Positions 14,073-21,552 of a DNA stretch of 23,916 bases are shown one piece after another. A model generated the notes under the pieces. The model ran no database searches, had not been told where the DNA came from, and saw only the letters and a program-made list of their open reading frames with translations. A program made the position numbers and the translations under genes. The DNA lies in IMG/VR virus record IMGVR_UViG_3300037502_001575, positions 1-23,916 of that record; one strand, 5' to 3'. The first letter of the stretch is position 1, and the number at the start of each line of letters is the position of its first letter. Origin of the DNA: a virus.

Positions 14073-14483
14073 ATGGCATTCACCACGATGGCGGGACTGG
14101 TGGCGGGGTTGGCTGCGTTGTCTGTGCCGGGTGTGACGCGTGTCTACAGCGCGCCGCCATCGCAGCCCCCACAGACAGCGGATTTGCCTGCCATGTATCC
14201 CAGACTGCCAGTGAACACAACCAGCGTAGACACGTTGAACGGTGACACTGGCCTGCGCTCGGCAACGATTGATTTGGTGATTGCCGTGCGGCCATTGTTC
14301 CAGTCCACACCGGCGGCCAACTTCACGGCGGCAGTCACACTGTTAGATAACCTGCACACCGTTCTGGCAAACAACGCGTTGTCGCTAGGGCTGGATAGCT
14401 GGGAGATTCGCCAGGGCGAAGAACTATACGACGATGAAACCGGCATGTGGGCATTAGTGGCAACCGTGCGGGCAAGCGGCTAG
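14073..14483 (+). CDS. Putative tail terminator / tail completion protein
   Basis: A 136-residue protein starting two bases after the connector gene. It begins with a helix (TTMAGLVAGLAAL), then a Pro-rich loop and a Thr/Asp-rich mixed region. After that come a strand (ATIDLVIAVRPLF), a helix (NFTAAVTLLDNLHTVLANNAL) and two terminal strands (LDSWEIRQG, GMWALVATVRASG). This strand-helix-strand order is like tail terminators (lambda gpU, SPP1 gp17 class), and the gene sits exactly where they are found, between connector and tail tube. Sequence motifs in this family are poor, so the call is from fold pattern and position. Confidence 0.6.
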   Translation: MAFTTMAGLVAGLAALSVPGVTRVYSAPPSQPPQTADLPAMYPRLPVNTTSVDTLNGDTGLRSATIDLVIAVRPLFQSTPAANFTAAVTLLDNLHTVLANNALSLGLDSWEIRQGEELYDDETGMWALVATVRASG

Positions 14484-14492
14484 GAGAGGAAT

Positions 14493-15221
14493 ATGGCGAC
14501 AAAAGGCGCGCAAAGCAGCATCCTGGTAGACAAATTCGATTTTTCCGGCGTGACTAGCAGCTGGGATCTGGAGATTACCGTCGGTGAGGGTGACGCCACT
14601 GTTATCAACAGTACCGGCATGGATTACGATCCGCTGTTGACTCAGATGACGTTACGCCAAAACGGCTATGTGACAACCGTCGGCGCGGCTGCCACGTTGG
14701 AAAAAGAGCTGTACGACAGGCTTGGCACGGGTACGGCTATCGTAGCAGCGGAGCTAGATCGAGACGTAACCGGCTCGCCGGTGTACGTTCTCCCCAACGC
14801 CGCAAGCAGCAACATGACGTTTAGCGCACCGGCGGCCAACCTTATGACGATGACTGGCACGTGGGGATTTACCGACGCGGGGAATCGTGGGCTGCGCGTG
14901 GCGCGTGCGACTATCACCGCAACCGGCAACCAGACAGCGGTGGATTTTGGCGCGGGTGGAAGTGCGGGCGGTGTCGGCTATCTGTTCGTGCAGTCTATCA
15001 CCGGCTCCGCTAGTAACGCGTCATTTAAGCTGCAAAGCGCGACAACCAGCGGCGGCACATACGGCGACCTCGGCACGTTCACAGTGAGCGCAGTCGGCGC
15101 GTACCGTATCACGTTCTCCGGCACAGTCAACCGGTGGATTCGACTGAACACCACGGCCCTGGGCGGCGCGACGGGGTTCACTGTGGTTGCAGTGGCATGT
15201 GTCAACGGTATCACTCAGTAA
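14493..15221 (+). CDS. Major tail (tube) protein with C-terminal add-on domain
   Basis: A 242-residue protein with GAGAGG before the ATG. Residues 1-140 look like a tail-tube fold: alternating strands and loops, and the segment STGMDYDPLLTQMTLRQNG, which has a close counterpart (STGMDYDPGLGDFTLRLTND) in the next gene. Residues about 145-242 are a separate Gly/Ser/Thr-rich beta domain (YLFVQSITGSASNASFKLQS, YRITFSGTVNRWIRL). Ig-like or similar add-on domains on tube proteins are well known and decorate the outside of the tail. No sheath gene follows, so the tail is of the non-contractile type. The tube polymerises around the tape measure protein encoded downstream. Confidence 0.7.
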   Translation: MATKGAQSSILVDKFDFSGVTSSWDLEITVGEGDATVINSTGMDYDPLLTQMTLRQNGYVTTVGAAATLEKELYDRLGTGTAIVAAELDRDVTGSPVYVLPNAASSNMTFSAPAANLMTMTGTWGFTDAGNRGLRVARATITATGNQTAVDFGAGGSAGGVGYLFVQSITGSASNASFKLQSATTSGGTYGDLGTFTVSAVGAYRITFSGTVNRWIRLNTTALGGATGFTVVAVACVNGITQ

Positions 15222-15237
15222 CATAGGAGATTAGAAC

Positions 15238-15630
15238 ATGGCTCGCAAAGGCGCAGGGAATTTCACGGTAACGTACAATAGCCAGAATATCACGGCGTAC
15301 ATTAACCAAGCCGACTTGGAGATGACAATCACCGAGTTGGAGGCGACGACGCTTACCAGCACGGGCATGGATTACGATCCTGGCCTCGGTGATTTCACGC
15401 TGCGATTGACTAACGACTGGAACAAGGCTCTGGACGACATCCTGGCCCCGGACGTGATTACCCCAACCAAACGCACCGTGGTTATTACTGTCACGGGTGA
15501 CACGGGGACAGTTACGTACACCTGGACTAGCAAGGCGTTTATTACTGGTTATCCGATTAGCGCACCGGCAAGCGGCAAAATTACTGGCACGCCACAATTG
15601 CGGCTGGGTGGCGCGCCGGCTCGCACCTAA
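15238..15630 (+). CDS. Second tail-tube-like protein (paralogue of preceding gene)
   Basis: A 130-residue protein with AGGAGA before the ATG. It carries the same core as the preceding protein around STGMDYDP, and the first 60-70 residues can be aligned in order (EITVGEGDATVINSTG versus EMTITELEATTLTSTG). It lacks the C-terminal add-on domain. Two related tube-type proteins in tandem may be a major tube protein plus a minor tail-end or initiator protein, or a tube built of two subunits. Which is the abundant one cannot be told from sequence. It is followed three bases later by the chaperone gene, the usual gene order after the tube protein. Confidence 0.72.
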   Translation: MARKGAGNFTVTYNSQNITAYINQADLEMTITELEATTLTSTGMDYDPGLGDFTLRLTNDWNKALDDILAPDVITPTKRTVVITVTGDTGTVTYTWTSKAFITGYPISAPASGKITGTPQLRLGGAPART

Positions 15631-15632
15631 CC

Positions 15633-15980
15633 ATGAGCGACACTGTACGGTTCACATATGAAGAGTTGCCATTCGCCGACAATTTTGTCGAGTTCAGCGC
15701 AAGCTGGACGCGGCGCGAGACGCGAGAGTTTGTGGAGCTAAACGGCGACGCGTGGCTGGCGTTGATTGCGCGCAAAATGACAGCGTGCAAGTTGAACGGC
15801 ATTACCGCTCCTGCGCAGTTAACGTCAGACGCGTTTGACGATATGGACGTGCGGTTGTTTCGGTGGTTGACGATGGCGGCCAGTGCAGCGTATGTGCAGG
15901 TGAGTCGCCTGGGGGAAGCGGCGGCGTCGCGGTTGTCGGTTACATTCGCAGCCGCGACGCAGACGGAGACAGCCGACTAA
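15633..15980 (+). CDS. Tail assembly chaperone, short form (gpG-like)
   Basis: A 115-residue protein placed between tail tube and tape measure, the fixed position of tail chaperones in siphophages. It has a beta start (DTVRFTYEELPFADNFVEFS), then helices with LNGDAWLALIARKMTA and FRWLTMAASAAYVQVSRLGE. The last 20 codons overlap a second reading frame in the -1 register, and a frameshift signal sits at 15911-15960. Most ribosomes would end at 15980 giving this short form; some would shift into the longer gpGT-like product. The chaperones coat the tape measure during assembly and are not in the virion. Confidence 0.82.
   Translation: MSDTVRFTYEELPFADNFVEFSASWTRRETREFVELNGDAWLALIARKMTACKLNGITAPAQLTSDAFDDMDVRLFRWLTMAASAAYVQVSRLGEAAASRLSVTFAAATQTETAD
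15911..15960 (+). promoter_or_regulatory. Programmed -1 ribosomal frameshift signal
   Basis: G GGG GAA at 15911-15917 is read as GGG GAA in the chaperone frame, so the P-site tRNA can re-pair perfectly one base back and the A-site tRNA at two of three positions. Six bases later, GCGTCGCGG (15924-15932) pairs exactly with CCGCGACGC (15952-15960). Extending inward adds four pairs (two of them G-U), giving up to 13 pairs and an 11-base loop. The shift from frame of 15633 to the downstream frame is exactly -1. Heptamer, spacer and stem are at the distances known to stimulate -1 frameshifting. Confidence 0.85.
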
Positions 15981-16210
15981 GCCCGCCCGACGCGTTGTTG
16001 GACGCGTGGCTACTGCGCGCATTCCCAGGCAGAACGTTGGAGGAGTTGGACGCTATGGACTGGACACGCTACCAGCGGGCAATGGACGCAGCCGAGATAG
16101 AGCATATCGAGCGCACCCGTCAGCGGTTCCTAGCGGGCCAATGTGAGGATAGCGCAGTAAACTGGCCTGCGGTGTTGCGCCACGATGAATGGATAAATCG
16201 CCATGAATGA
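15917..16210 (+). CDS. Tail assembly chaperone, frameshifted C-terminal part (gpT-like)
   Basis: This reading frame has no good start: a GTG at 15863 lies deep in the upstream gene and has no ribosome binding site. Entered by -1 slippage at 15911-15917, it adds 97 residues to the first 95 of the chaperone, giving a product of about 192. The added part reads DALLDAWLLRAFPGRTLEELDAMDW then a Glu/Arg-rich helix (AAEIEHIERTRQRFLAG), typical of the second half of chaperone pairs, where a charged helical region binds the tape measure. Its end overlaps the tape measure gene by 8 nt. A second independent start at ATG 16055 is possible but would remove the conserved leader. Confidence 0.8.
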   Translation, partial: SGGVAVVGYIRSRDADGDSRLSPPDALLDAWLLRAFPGRTLEELDAMDWTRYQRAMDAAEIEHIERTRQRFLAGQCEDSAVNWPAVLRHDEWINRHE

Positions 16211-18503
16211 CGCTAAACTCGCCATCGTTCTGGAAGCCAAGAACAACGCGTCGCCTGCTATTCGGCAAACAACCAAAGATTTACGCGAGCTAGACAGCGC
16301 AGCGGGCAACGTTGCGAACGGTCTGAGCGGCATCGCCAAAACCGCGGGCGTCGCGGGCATTCTCGCGCTTGGCACGGCGGCGGCAGGCGTGACAATGGAG
16401 TTGGCGCGCACCGGCGCAATGGTAGATCAGACGCGCACGGCGTTTATGGATCTGGCAACCTCCGCTGGCATGTCAGGCCAGTCCATTCTCGAATCACTGC
16501 GCGCCGCGGCGCGTGGCAGTATCAGCGATATGGCGTTGATGGAAACTGCCAACCGCGCCATGATGCTGGGGGTAGCCGACAATGCCGAAGAGTTTGGGCA
16601 ACTCATGCAGATTGCCGAAGCGCGTGGCAAGGCGTTGGCAGTCAGCACAGAACAAGCGTTTTCTGATATTGTCATAGGCATCGGGCGGCAGTCTGCGCTA
16701 ATCCTGGACAACCTCGGCATTATCGTGGACACCGAGACGGCCTACGCGCGTTATGCGGAGAGCGTTGGCAAGACGGCGGCGGAATTATCGGACGCTGAAC
16801 GCAAGCAGGCCATGCTAAATGACGTGATTGCCAACAGCGCGTCAATCGTCGCGGCCAACAATGCCGCAGGCGAGAACATGGTAGACCAGTTCGAGCGCAT
16901 GGACACGGCGGCAAAAAATGCAACGGCGGCGTTGGGTGAGTACCTTGCGCCGCATTTTGCGCAAATGGCAGGGAATCTAGCCGGATTGCTAGAGCGCATA
17001 GCGTTTGCTATGCCGCAAGGCCAAAGCAACCCCTCCCCGATTGGCGACCCGCAAAGCGGGTTTGAGGCGGAAGTAGCCAACTATTATCAGGCGGCAATTC
17101 GGGGATATGCCGAGTTAGCGGCGGCGCATCGCGAGCGTTTGGCGGAAATCGAGCGCGAAATCGTGCTGGTCAGGGAGTCCGGCGCAAGCGCAGAGTTGCA
17201 GGCGTCTTACATGCGGCGGCTAAAAGTTGAACAGGACGCGATAGCAGCAGCTACTCAAAAACGCGCCGAATTTGTCAGGCAGGTCAACGCCATAGAACGG
17301 GTGCAAATCCAGACAACCAACGAGTCAATTACCGCGTTTCTCGACTTGGAGGCCGCGTCACGGCGCACGGCGTTGGGGCTTGCCGCGGCGGGGGACGCGG
17401 CGAGTGCAACGGGCGGCAAGTTCCTAAACATGGGCGCGGACGCGTTGGCCGCGCGCGAGGCGTTGGACTTGATCGTGCAAGGACAGCGACAGGCCGAGAG
17501 TGCCATTATGCGCAACGCGTCCAAGCTAGTGGGCAACATGGGCGGGGCGGGGGCGGTGGGCTGGATTAAAGAACAGAACGCCGCGCTGCAAGATCAATGG
17601 GAACTATGGAACGCGCAGGGATTTACACAGCGGGAAATTAATGAGGTATTACTGCCCGCGTATTTAAGTGGCCTTGATGAAACGGTGAACAAACTCACTG
17701 ACACGCGCGCGGCCACGCGTGCAATTGAAGATGCAGCGCGTGAAGCGCAACAAGAGTTTGACGCGCTTAAGGGTAAGGTGGCGGGCGTCCTGTCGGGCGC
17801 GTTGGATGTGGGCGTAGGCGTTGACGTTGCAAACTTCCTGCCGCGCGAGGATGCAGTCAACGAACAGGCGCGCCGGTTGGCCGACATTATGGTAAACGGA
17901 TTGACGGGGCAAGACTGGATGGGCGCGTTTGCCGAAGGTGCGCCGGACATCTACGCCGCGCTCACCGAGAGCGGTGATCCCAAAGCCGCGGCGGCGCGAC
18001 TGTTGGCCGACTTCCAGGACGGGCTAGTGCCTGAACTGATTGACAAGGACAAGGCCAAGGACTTGGTGCGGCGCATGTTGACGGGCGAGCAAAACATGGC
18101 GGAACTGGCGCAGGAAATCGCTGGCGAGTTAAGCGGTGAGCTTGGCGTGTCCACTGCGCAGGCGTTGGCCGCGGCGCAGGGCGCGCTGGGCGTGGGTGAG
18201 GCAACGCAATTGGGGCCGACAGGCGCGGACGCGGCGACTGCGTTCAGTGACGGGTTCGACGTAGCGTTGCAGGAGCTTGGGCCACGGGCAGCGGCCACGA
18301 TTGAAAAGAGCGCGGCGAGTGACGCGGTAGTGCGACAACTGACTGGCGCGGGGCGCAATGCCGGAACGATTTGGGGCGACGGGTTCCTGGCAGCGGTAGG
18401 CCAGAACATACCGCAGGCGTTAATTGACATCCTGACAATGCGCGTCCTACCTGCAATCCAGGGCGGCATGACTGCGCAAGCTGGCGCAACCGCAGCGCAA
18501 TAG
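16203..18503 (+). CDS. Tail tape measure protein
   Basis: A 766-residue protein, the second longest gene here. It shows the features of tape measures: long Ala-rich, coiled-coil-prone helices, a hydrophobic segment near the N-terminus (TAGVAGILALGTAAAGVTMEL), and the family-typical stretch AFMDLATSAGMSGQSILESLRAA with FSDIVIGIGRQSALILDNLGI. A Gly/Ala-rich hydrophilic C-terminal half follows. It sets tail length and later helps DNA enter the cell. At about 0.15 nm per residue, the rule for siphophages, the tail would be near 115 nm; this is an estimate from a known relation. It follows the chaperone directly. The last 16 bases including the stop recur at the end of the next gene. Confidence 0.93.
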   Translation: MNDAKLAIVLEAKNNASPAIRQTTKDLRELDSAAGNVANGLSGIAKTAGVAGILALGTAAAGVTMELARTGAMVDQTRTAFMDLATSAGMSGQSILESLRAAARGSISDMALMETANRAMMLGVADNAEEFGQLMQIAEARGKALAVSTEQAFSDIVIGIGRQSALILDNLGIIVDTETAYARYAESVGKTAAELSDAERKQAMLNDVIANSASIVAANNAAGENMVDQFERMDTAAKNATAALGEYLAPHFAQMAGNLAGLLERIAFAMPQGQSNPSPIGDPQSGFEAEVANYYQAAIRGYAELAAAHRERLAEIEREIVLVRESGASAELQASYMRRLKVEQDAIAAATQKRAEFVRQVNAIERVQIQTTNESITAFLDLEAASRRTALGLAAAGDAASATGGKFLNMGADALAAREALDLIVQGQRQAESAIMRNASKLVGNMGGAGAVGWIKEQNAALQDQWELWNAQGFTQREINEVLLPAYLSGLDETVNKLTDTRAATRAIEDAAREAQQEFDALKGKVAGVLSGALDVGVGVDVANFLPREDAVNEQARRLADIMVNGLTGQDWMGAFAEGAPDIYAALTESGDPKAAAARLLADFQDGLVPELIDKDKAKDLVRRMLTGEQNMAELAQEIAGELSGELGVSTAQALAAAQGALGVGEATQLGPTGADAATAFSDGFDVALQELGPRAAATIEKSAASDAVVRQLTGAGRNAGTIWGDGFLAAVGQNIPQALIDILTMRVLPAIQGGMTAQAGATAAQ

Positions 18504-18745
18504 GCACTATTTAACGACAGGATACGGCCATGAGCGATATGTCCAAATATGTGTGCGAGATGTGCGGTAAACAAGCGACGGTGCTGTGCCTTGATGGTGT
18601 AAGCTGGGCAGAAAATGGCGCAATGTGCAGTCAGCCTGTGCCGCCGTGTCACGTTTTCTGTGAGGAGCATGAACGTGAACCACATGAATACTGGTTGCCC
18701 GCGCCGCCGCCGCCGGGATGGACGCCTGAAACCGCAGCGCAATAG
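18488..18745 (+). repeat. 16-bp direct repeats bracketing a small cysteine-rich gene
   Basis: AACCGCAGCGCAATAG occurs at 18488-18503, as the last codons and stop of the tape measure, and again at 18730-18745, as the last codons and stop of the next gene. Both proteins end in TAAQ. The 242-bp interval is thus a repeat-bounded cassette; recombination between the copies would remove the small gene and leave the tape measure unchanged. Confidence 0.85.
18530..18745 (+). CDS. Small Cys-rich, probably zinc-binding protein (71 aa)
   Basis: Starts at ATG 18530 after AGGATA. It has seven Cys and two nearby His in the first 50 residues: VCEMCGK, VLC, MCSQPVPPC, HVFCEEHERE. Pairs of CxxC and CxxH spacing (CEMC; CEEH) suggest a small zinc ribbon or zinc knuckle. 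The C-terminus is Pro-rich (PAPPPPGWTPE) and ends in TAAQ, identical to the tape measure end. Small zinc proteins placed among tail genes are not a standard part of siphophage tails, so it may be an accessory gene acquired through the flanking direct repeats. No DNA-binding or enzymatic function can be assigned. Confidence 0.7.
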   Translation: MSDMSKYVCEMCGKQATVLCLDGVSWAENGAMCSQPVPPCHVFCEEHEREPHEYWLPAPPPPGWTPETAAQ

Positions 18746-18757
18746 CCGGAGGCGACG

Positions 18758-19135
18758 ATGGCATACACACAGCCGACATTAAATACTTCACCAGTTATCA
18801 CACTAGCGAACCCGTCGGAATACACTGAACGTGTTATCTATCTCGGCGCGCGGGCGCAACTGGCAAACGGCACATATCGGACGCAGCTTGTCAATAACAC
18901 GTTGAAACGTGCGTTCTATATCCGGTGGAACAAACTCACCGGGGCCGAATACAGCACACTGCGCACAGCGTTTGACACGGTGCTAAAAAACTCCACGTCA
19001 TTCACCAGCCCAGACGGTAGCACGTTTACTGTAGTGCTTGATCCATCGCAGACTGAGCTAGAAGCCGAAGCGTACCGCATCGGTAACGGTAACACGTTCC
19101 ACTGGCGCGCCGTGCTGCGTCTGCGCGAGGTATAG
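18758..19135 (+). CDS. Putative distal/minor tail protein (125 aa)
   Basis: GGAGG precedes the ATG at 18758. The protein is beta-rich and soluble: ANPSEYTERVIYLGARAQLANG, FYIRWNKLTGAEYSTLRTAFD, then FTSPDGSTFTVVLDPSQTELEAEAYR and a final strand. The order, a strand with an aromatic wrap followed by a helix of the form L(S/T)xxEYxTLxxAF, is seen in small phage tail-tip proteins that occur between tape measure and hub. It is two bases from the next tail gene and clearly part of the tip operon. I do not recognise a named family. Confidence 0.6.
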   Translation: MAYTQPTLNTSPVITLANPSEYTERVIYLGARAQLANGTYRTQLVNNTLKRAFYIRWNKLTGAEYSTLRTAFDTVLKNSTSFTSPDGSTFTVVLDPSQTELEAEAYRIGNGNTFHWRAVLRLREV

Positions 19136-19137
19136 GC

Positions 19138-20655
19138 ATGGCAAGCGTGAACACGGTATTCGCATGGCGGCTCAAGGTAGACTGGAATCGAGACGGCGTC
19201 TACACCGACGAGAGCGCGTACCTGGTGAATGCCACAGGCCGCCAGAGCATTGTCGCCGCCGGCGACGGGCTGACAACGGGGCGCGGCACGGTTGATCAAG
19301 CCACGTTTGTACTGGACAACGCCACTAACCGTTTCGGTTTTTTTGGCTCAACACTGGTGGCTGATATTGGCAACGGGAACGCGCTGCGCGTGCCGGTGAC
19401 ATTCGAGGTAGCCAAAGGCAACGTTTACTATCCAGTGTTTGCCGGGTTCGTGAAGGGTATCTCCCAAAGCGCCTGGCAGGCTTCGCAAATCAACACCGTC
19501 ACGCTAGACTGTCGCAGTGTAGACGACGCGCTGTTGCAGGACAAGCGCAGCACGCCGGATAGCGACTTTATTGGCTGGGCCAACACGCCGCAACTGGAAG
19601 GCGAAATCATTGCGGATTTGCTCACGTTTGCGGGCTATACAGACGGGGATGATTTTTATAGTGCAGCGTCGTATCCTGCAACCGCGACGATTGACAAAGG
19701 GCTATTCCGGTTGCCGTGGGTGTGGCTAGACGATGAATCAGTGTTGGAGGAAATCTGGGCCATAGCTGGGGCGTGTGGTGGCATCTTCTACACCGACGCC
19801 AGCGGGGTGTTCCATTACAAGGCGTTGGACAACTGGCTATTTACAGGCGCATCGGTTCCACTCACACAGTACACCGCCATAGCTCCGATTTACGACGACC
19901 GCGAACTGTTCAGCGGCGCAATCGTGGAAATGAACGAGCGGAGAGCGGGCGCGTTTGAAGTAGTGTGGGAGCCTGACGCGCCACCGGTTGTGCCGCCAAG
20001 CGCGTCAAATTATGTTGTGTCCGCGCGTCTTGATTCGCCGCTGTTGGTGTACTCCAACACAACGTTTAACGCAGTCACACACGGCGGCGCGGATATTACC
20101 GCCGATATAACCACAGTTATTGAAGTGTTCGCTCAGCGCGTGCTAATCAGACTGACAAACAACAATACGTCATACGCTGCCATTATCCGTAATCTGCAAA
20201 TCGTTGGGCAACCTGCGGTGGGCGCGCGTGGTGAGGAAACGGGACTGAGCAGCAGCGACGCTTTTTGGACAGGGCGCGCTAGTCGTATCAAATCGGTGCG
20301 CGGTAATCCGTATATCCAGACGGACAGCCAAGCGCGCAGCCTGGTGCGGTTTCTGCGTGACAGATTCGAGAGGCCGCGCTTGCGGTGGCAGGTGTCGGGA
20401 ACGGAAGTGCCAGAACTCGGCATGGGCCAACGCGTCACTATCAATGAGACGGGGCTGGGCATGTCGGCGGCGCGCGACGGCCACATTATCGGGCGGCAGT
20501 GGAGCGCAGGCGCGGGCGGCTATGTGGAAATCCTAGACGTGATTGATCGTGCTACGCTGTTCCCGTTCATAGACGCCAGTCCCGCAGGCTATTTCATAAT
20601 TGGCACAAACAAACTGGGCACGTCTGACGCGCTGCGCGGGCGTGTCTTTTATTAG
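19138..20655 (+). CDS. Putative tail-tip hub protein
   Basis: A 505-residue protein two bases after the previous gene. The N-terminus reads FAWRLKVDWNRDGVYTDESAYL, a DWNxDGxYxDE motif recurrent in phage tail proteins. It is followed by a beta-rich first domain ending in FAGFVKGIS and TVTLDCRSVDDALLQDK, like the first hub domain of gp27-type tail proteins. The middle has a helical insert (DDESVLEEIWAIAGACGGIFYTDASGVFHYK), and the C-terminal third contains LRWQVSGTEVPELGMGQRVTINETG, again hub-like. Hub proteins close the tube end and anchor the fibres. No hydrolase motif is visible. The next genes are fibre-like, in line with a tip-to-fibre order. Confidence 0.6.
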   Translation: MASVNTVFAWRLKVDWNRDGVYTDESAYLVNATGRQSIVAAGDGLTTGRGTVDQATFVLDNATNRFGFFGSTLVADIGNGNALRVPVTFEVAKGNVYYPVFAGFVKGISQSAWQASQINTVTLDCRSVDDALLQDKRSTPDSDFIGWANTPQLEGEIIADLLTFAGYTDGDDFYSAASYPATATIDKGLFRLPWVWLDDESVLEEIWAIAGACGGIFYTDASGVFHYKALDNWLFTGASVPLTQYTAIAPIYDDRELFSGAIVEMNERRAGAFEVVWEPDAPPVVPPSASNYVVSARLDSPLLVYSNTTFNAVTHGGADITADITTVIEVFAQRVLIRLTNNNTSYAAIIRNLQIVGQPAVGARGEETGLSSSDAFWTGRASRIKSVRGNPYIQTDSQARSLVRFLRDRFERPRLRWQVSGTEVPELGMGQRVTINETGLGMSAARDGHIIGRQWSAGAGGYVEILDVIDRATLFPFIDASPAGYFIIGTNKLGTSDALRGRVFY

Positions 20656-20663
20656 GAGGAACT

Positions 20664-21125
20664 ATGGCGACATTTCCCACACCGACAGTAGCAAACGGGG
20701 ACATCCTCACCGCGTCGCACCTGAATACACTGAGCGGGAACCTGGATTATCTGAATGGCCGCGGCAATTCGCCGCTTGTGCCGTTTCTCACGTATTATTG
20801 GACTGCCACGGGCGACGCCTTTTTTATTGTGCGCTATCGTACCGGGTTCCCGCATTTGCACTACAGCTATACTAATTGGGACGGCGTCGCTGGTGGCATG
20901 ACGTTTTATATGGACAAGCTGACGTCAATTGCCATTCCCGTGACGCAGGTTTACAATAATGGTTCGCCAGCCGTAGCGACAATTGCGGGCAGTGTTAATT
21001 TGTCAACGCCTGGTTTGATTACGTTAACCAACCTGGATTATTACATCATCAAGGTAAAGTACACAAAGTCCGGCTCCAGTCATGCTCGCATGAACTATCT
21101 CGAACTGCGCGACGTGGCGGCATAA
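20664..21125 (+). CDS. Small tail-tip/fibre-associated protein (153 aa)
   Basis: AGGAGG immediately precedes the ATG at 20664, one of the strongest ribosome binding sites in the window, suggesting high expression. The N-terminus TPTVANGDILTASHLNTLSG is a motif seen in phage tail and fibre proteins, and the next gene has a variant (HGDIPTAADINQYG). The rest is beta-rich and aromatic (FLTYYWTATGDAFFIVRYRTGFPHL, GGMTFYMDKLTSIAIPV). It may be a small virion surface domain or fibre-attachment protein. It is a partial paralogue of the following gene in the first 20 residues only. Confidence 0.62.
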   Translation: MATFPTPTVANGDILTASHLNTLSGNLDYLNGRGNSPLVPFLTYYWTATGDAFFIVRYRTGFPHLHYSYTNWDGVAGGMTFYMDKLTSIAIPVTQVYNNGSPAVATIAGSVNLSTPGLITLTNLDYYIIKVKYTKSGSSHARMNYLELRDVAA

Positions 21126-21135
21126 CGGGGGACAC

Positions 21136-21552
21136 ATGGCAAAAACCTGGGTGCATGGCGATATACCGACGGCGGCAGATATTAACCAGTATGGCACGGA
21201 GCTAAACACGCTCAACACCAACACGCCAGGATACAACGCTATTCCGTGCATCCTGCTTCGCACAAATGAGGATTGGACAACTAACCTGGCGTGGCCGGAT
21301 TATCCAAGCGTGCAAATCGGTGGCATTGTTCAGGAATTCGAGTACCGCATTAGGCACACAAAACGATACCTTCATTTCAAAGGTGTCGGTGGCAAAATCG
21401 CAGACGTGTCTGGTTTCGAGCCGGACGTGACACTATCGCCGGGGGCCGGTGGCACGGGTGTCATCGATTTGGAGGGCGTGACGTGGTTGGTGTACGGGCA
21501 GTGGTATAAGGTGCAGCGCATTGAAGCGGCGTGGGAGCTAGACGATGCCTAA
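21136..21552 (+). CDS. Small tail-tip/fibre-associated protein (138 aa), N-terminal paralogue
   Basis: Starts at ATG 21136 after GGGGG. Residues 1-25 (WVHGDIPTAADINQYGTELN) repeat the design of the preceding protein's N-terminus, a G-D-I/L-x-T-A-x-x-x/N-x pattern, which presumably docks to the same partner. The rest is beta-rich (LAWPDYPSVQIGGIVQEFEYRIRH, YLHFKGVGGKIADVSGFEP). The stop lies inside the start of the large fibre gene (8-nt overlap), so expression is coupled. The pair may form alternative tip decorations on the same site. Confidence 0.62.
   Translation: MAKTWVHGDIPTAADINQYGTELNTLNTNTPGYNAIPCILLRTNEDWTTNLAWPDYPSVQIGGIVQEFEYRIRHTKRYLHFKGVGGKIADVSGFEPDVTLSPGAGGTGVIDLEGVTWLVYGQWYKVQRIEAAWELDDA

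Noticed and set aside
15863-15916. Independent GTG start at 15863 for the downstream chaperone frame
   Set aside because: No ribosome binding site, Gly/Ser/Cys-rich leader unlike chaperones, and a well-formed frameshift signal explains the frame better.
17951-18742. 263-residue open frame on the minus strand opposite the tape measure
   Set aside because: Low-complexity Ala/Pro/Arg product in a GC-rich region; an antisense shadow of the tape measure.
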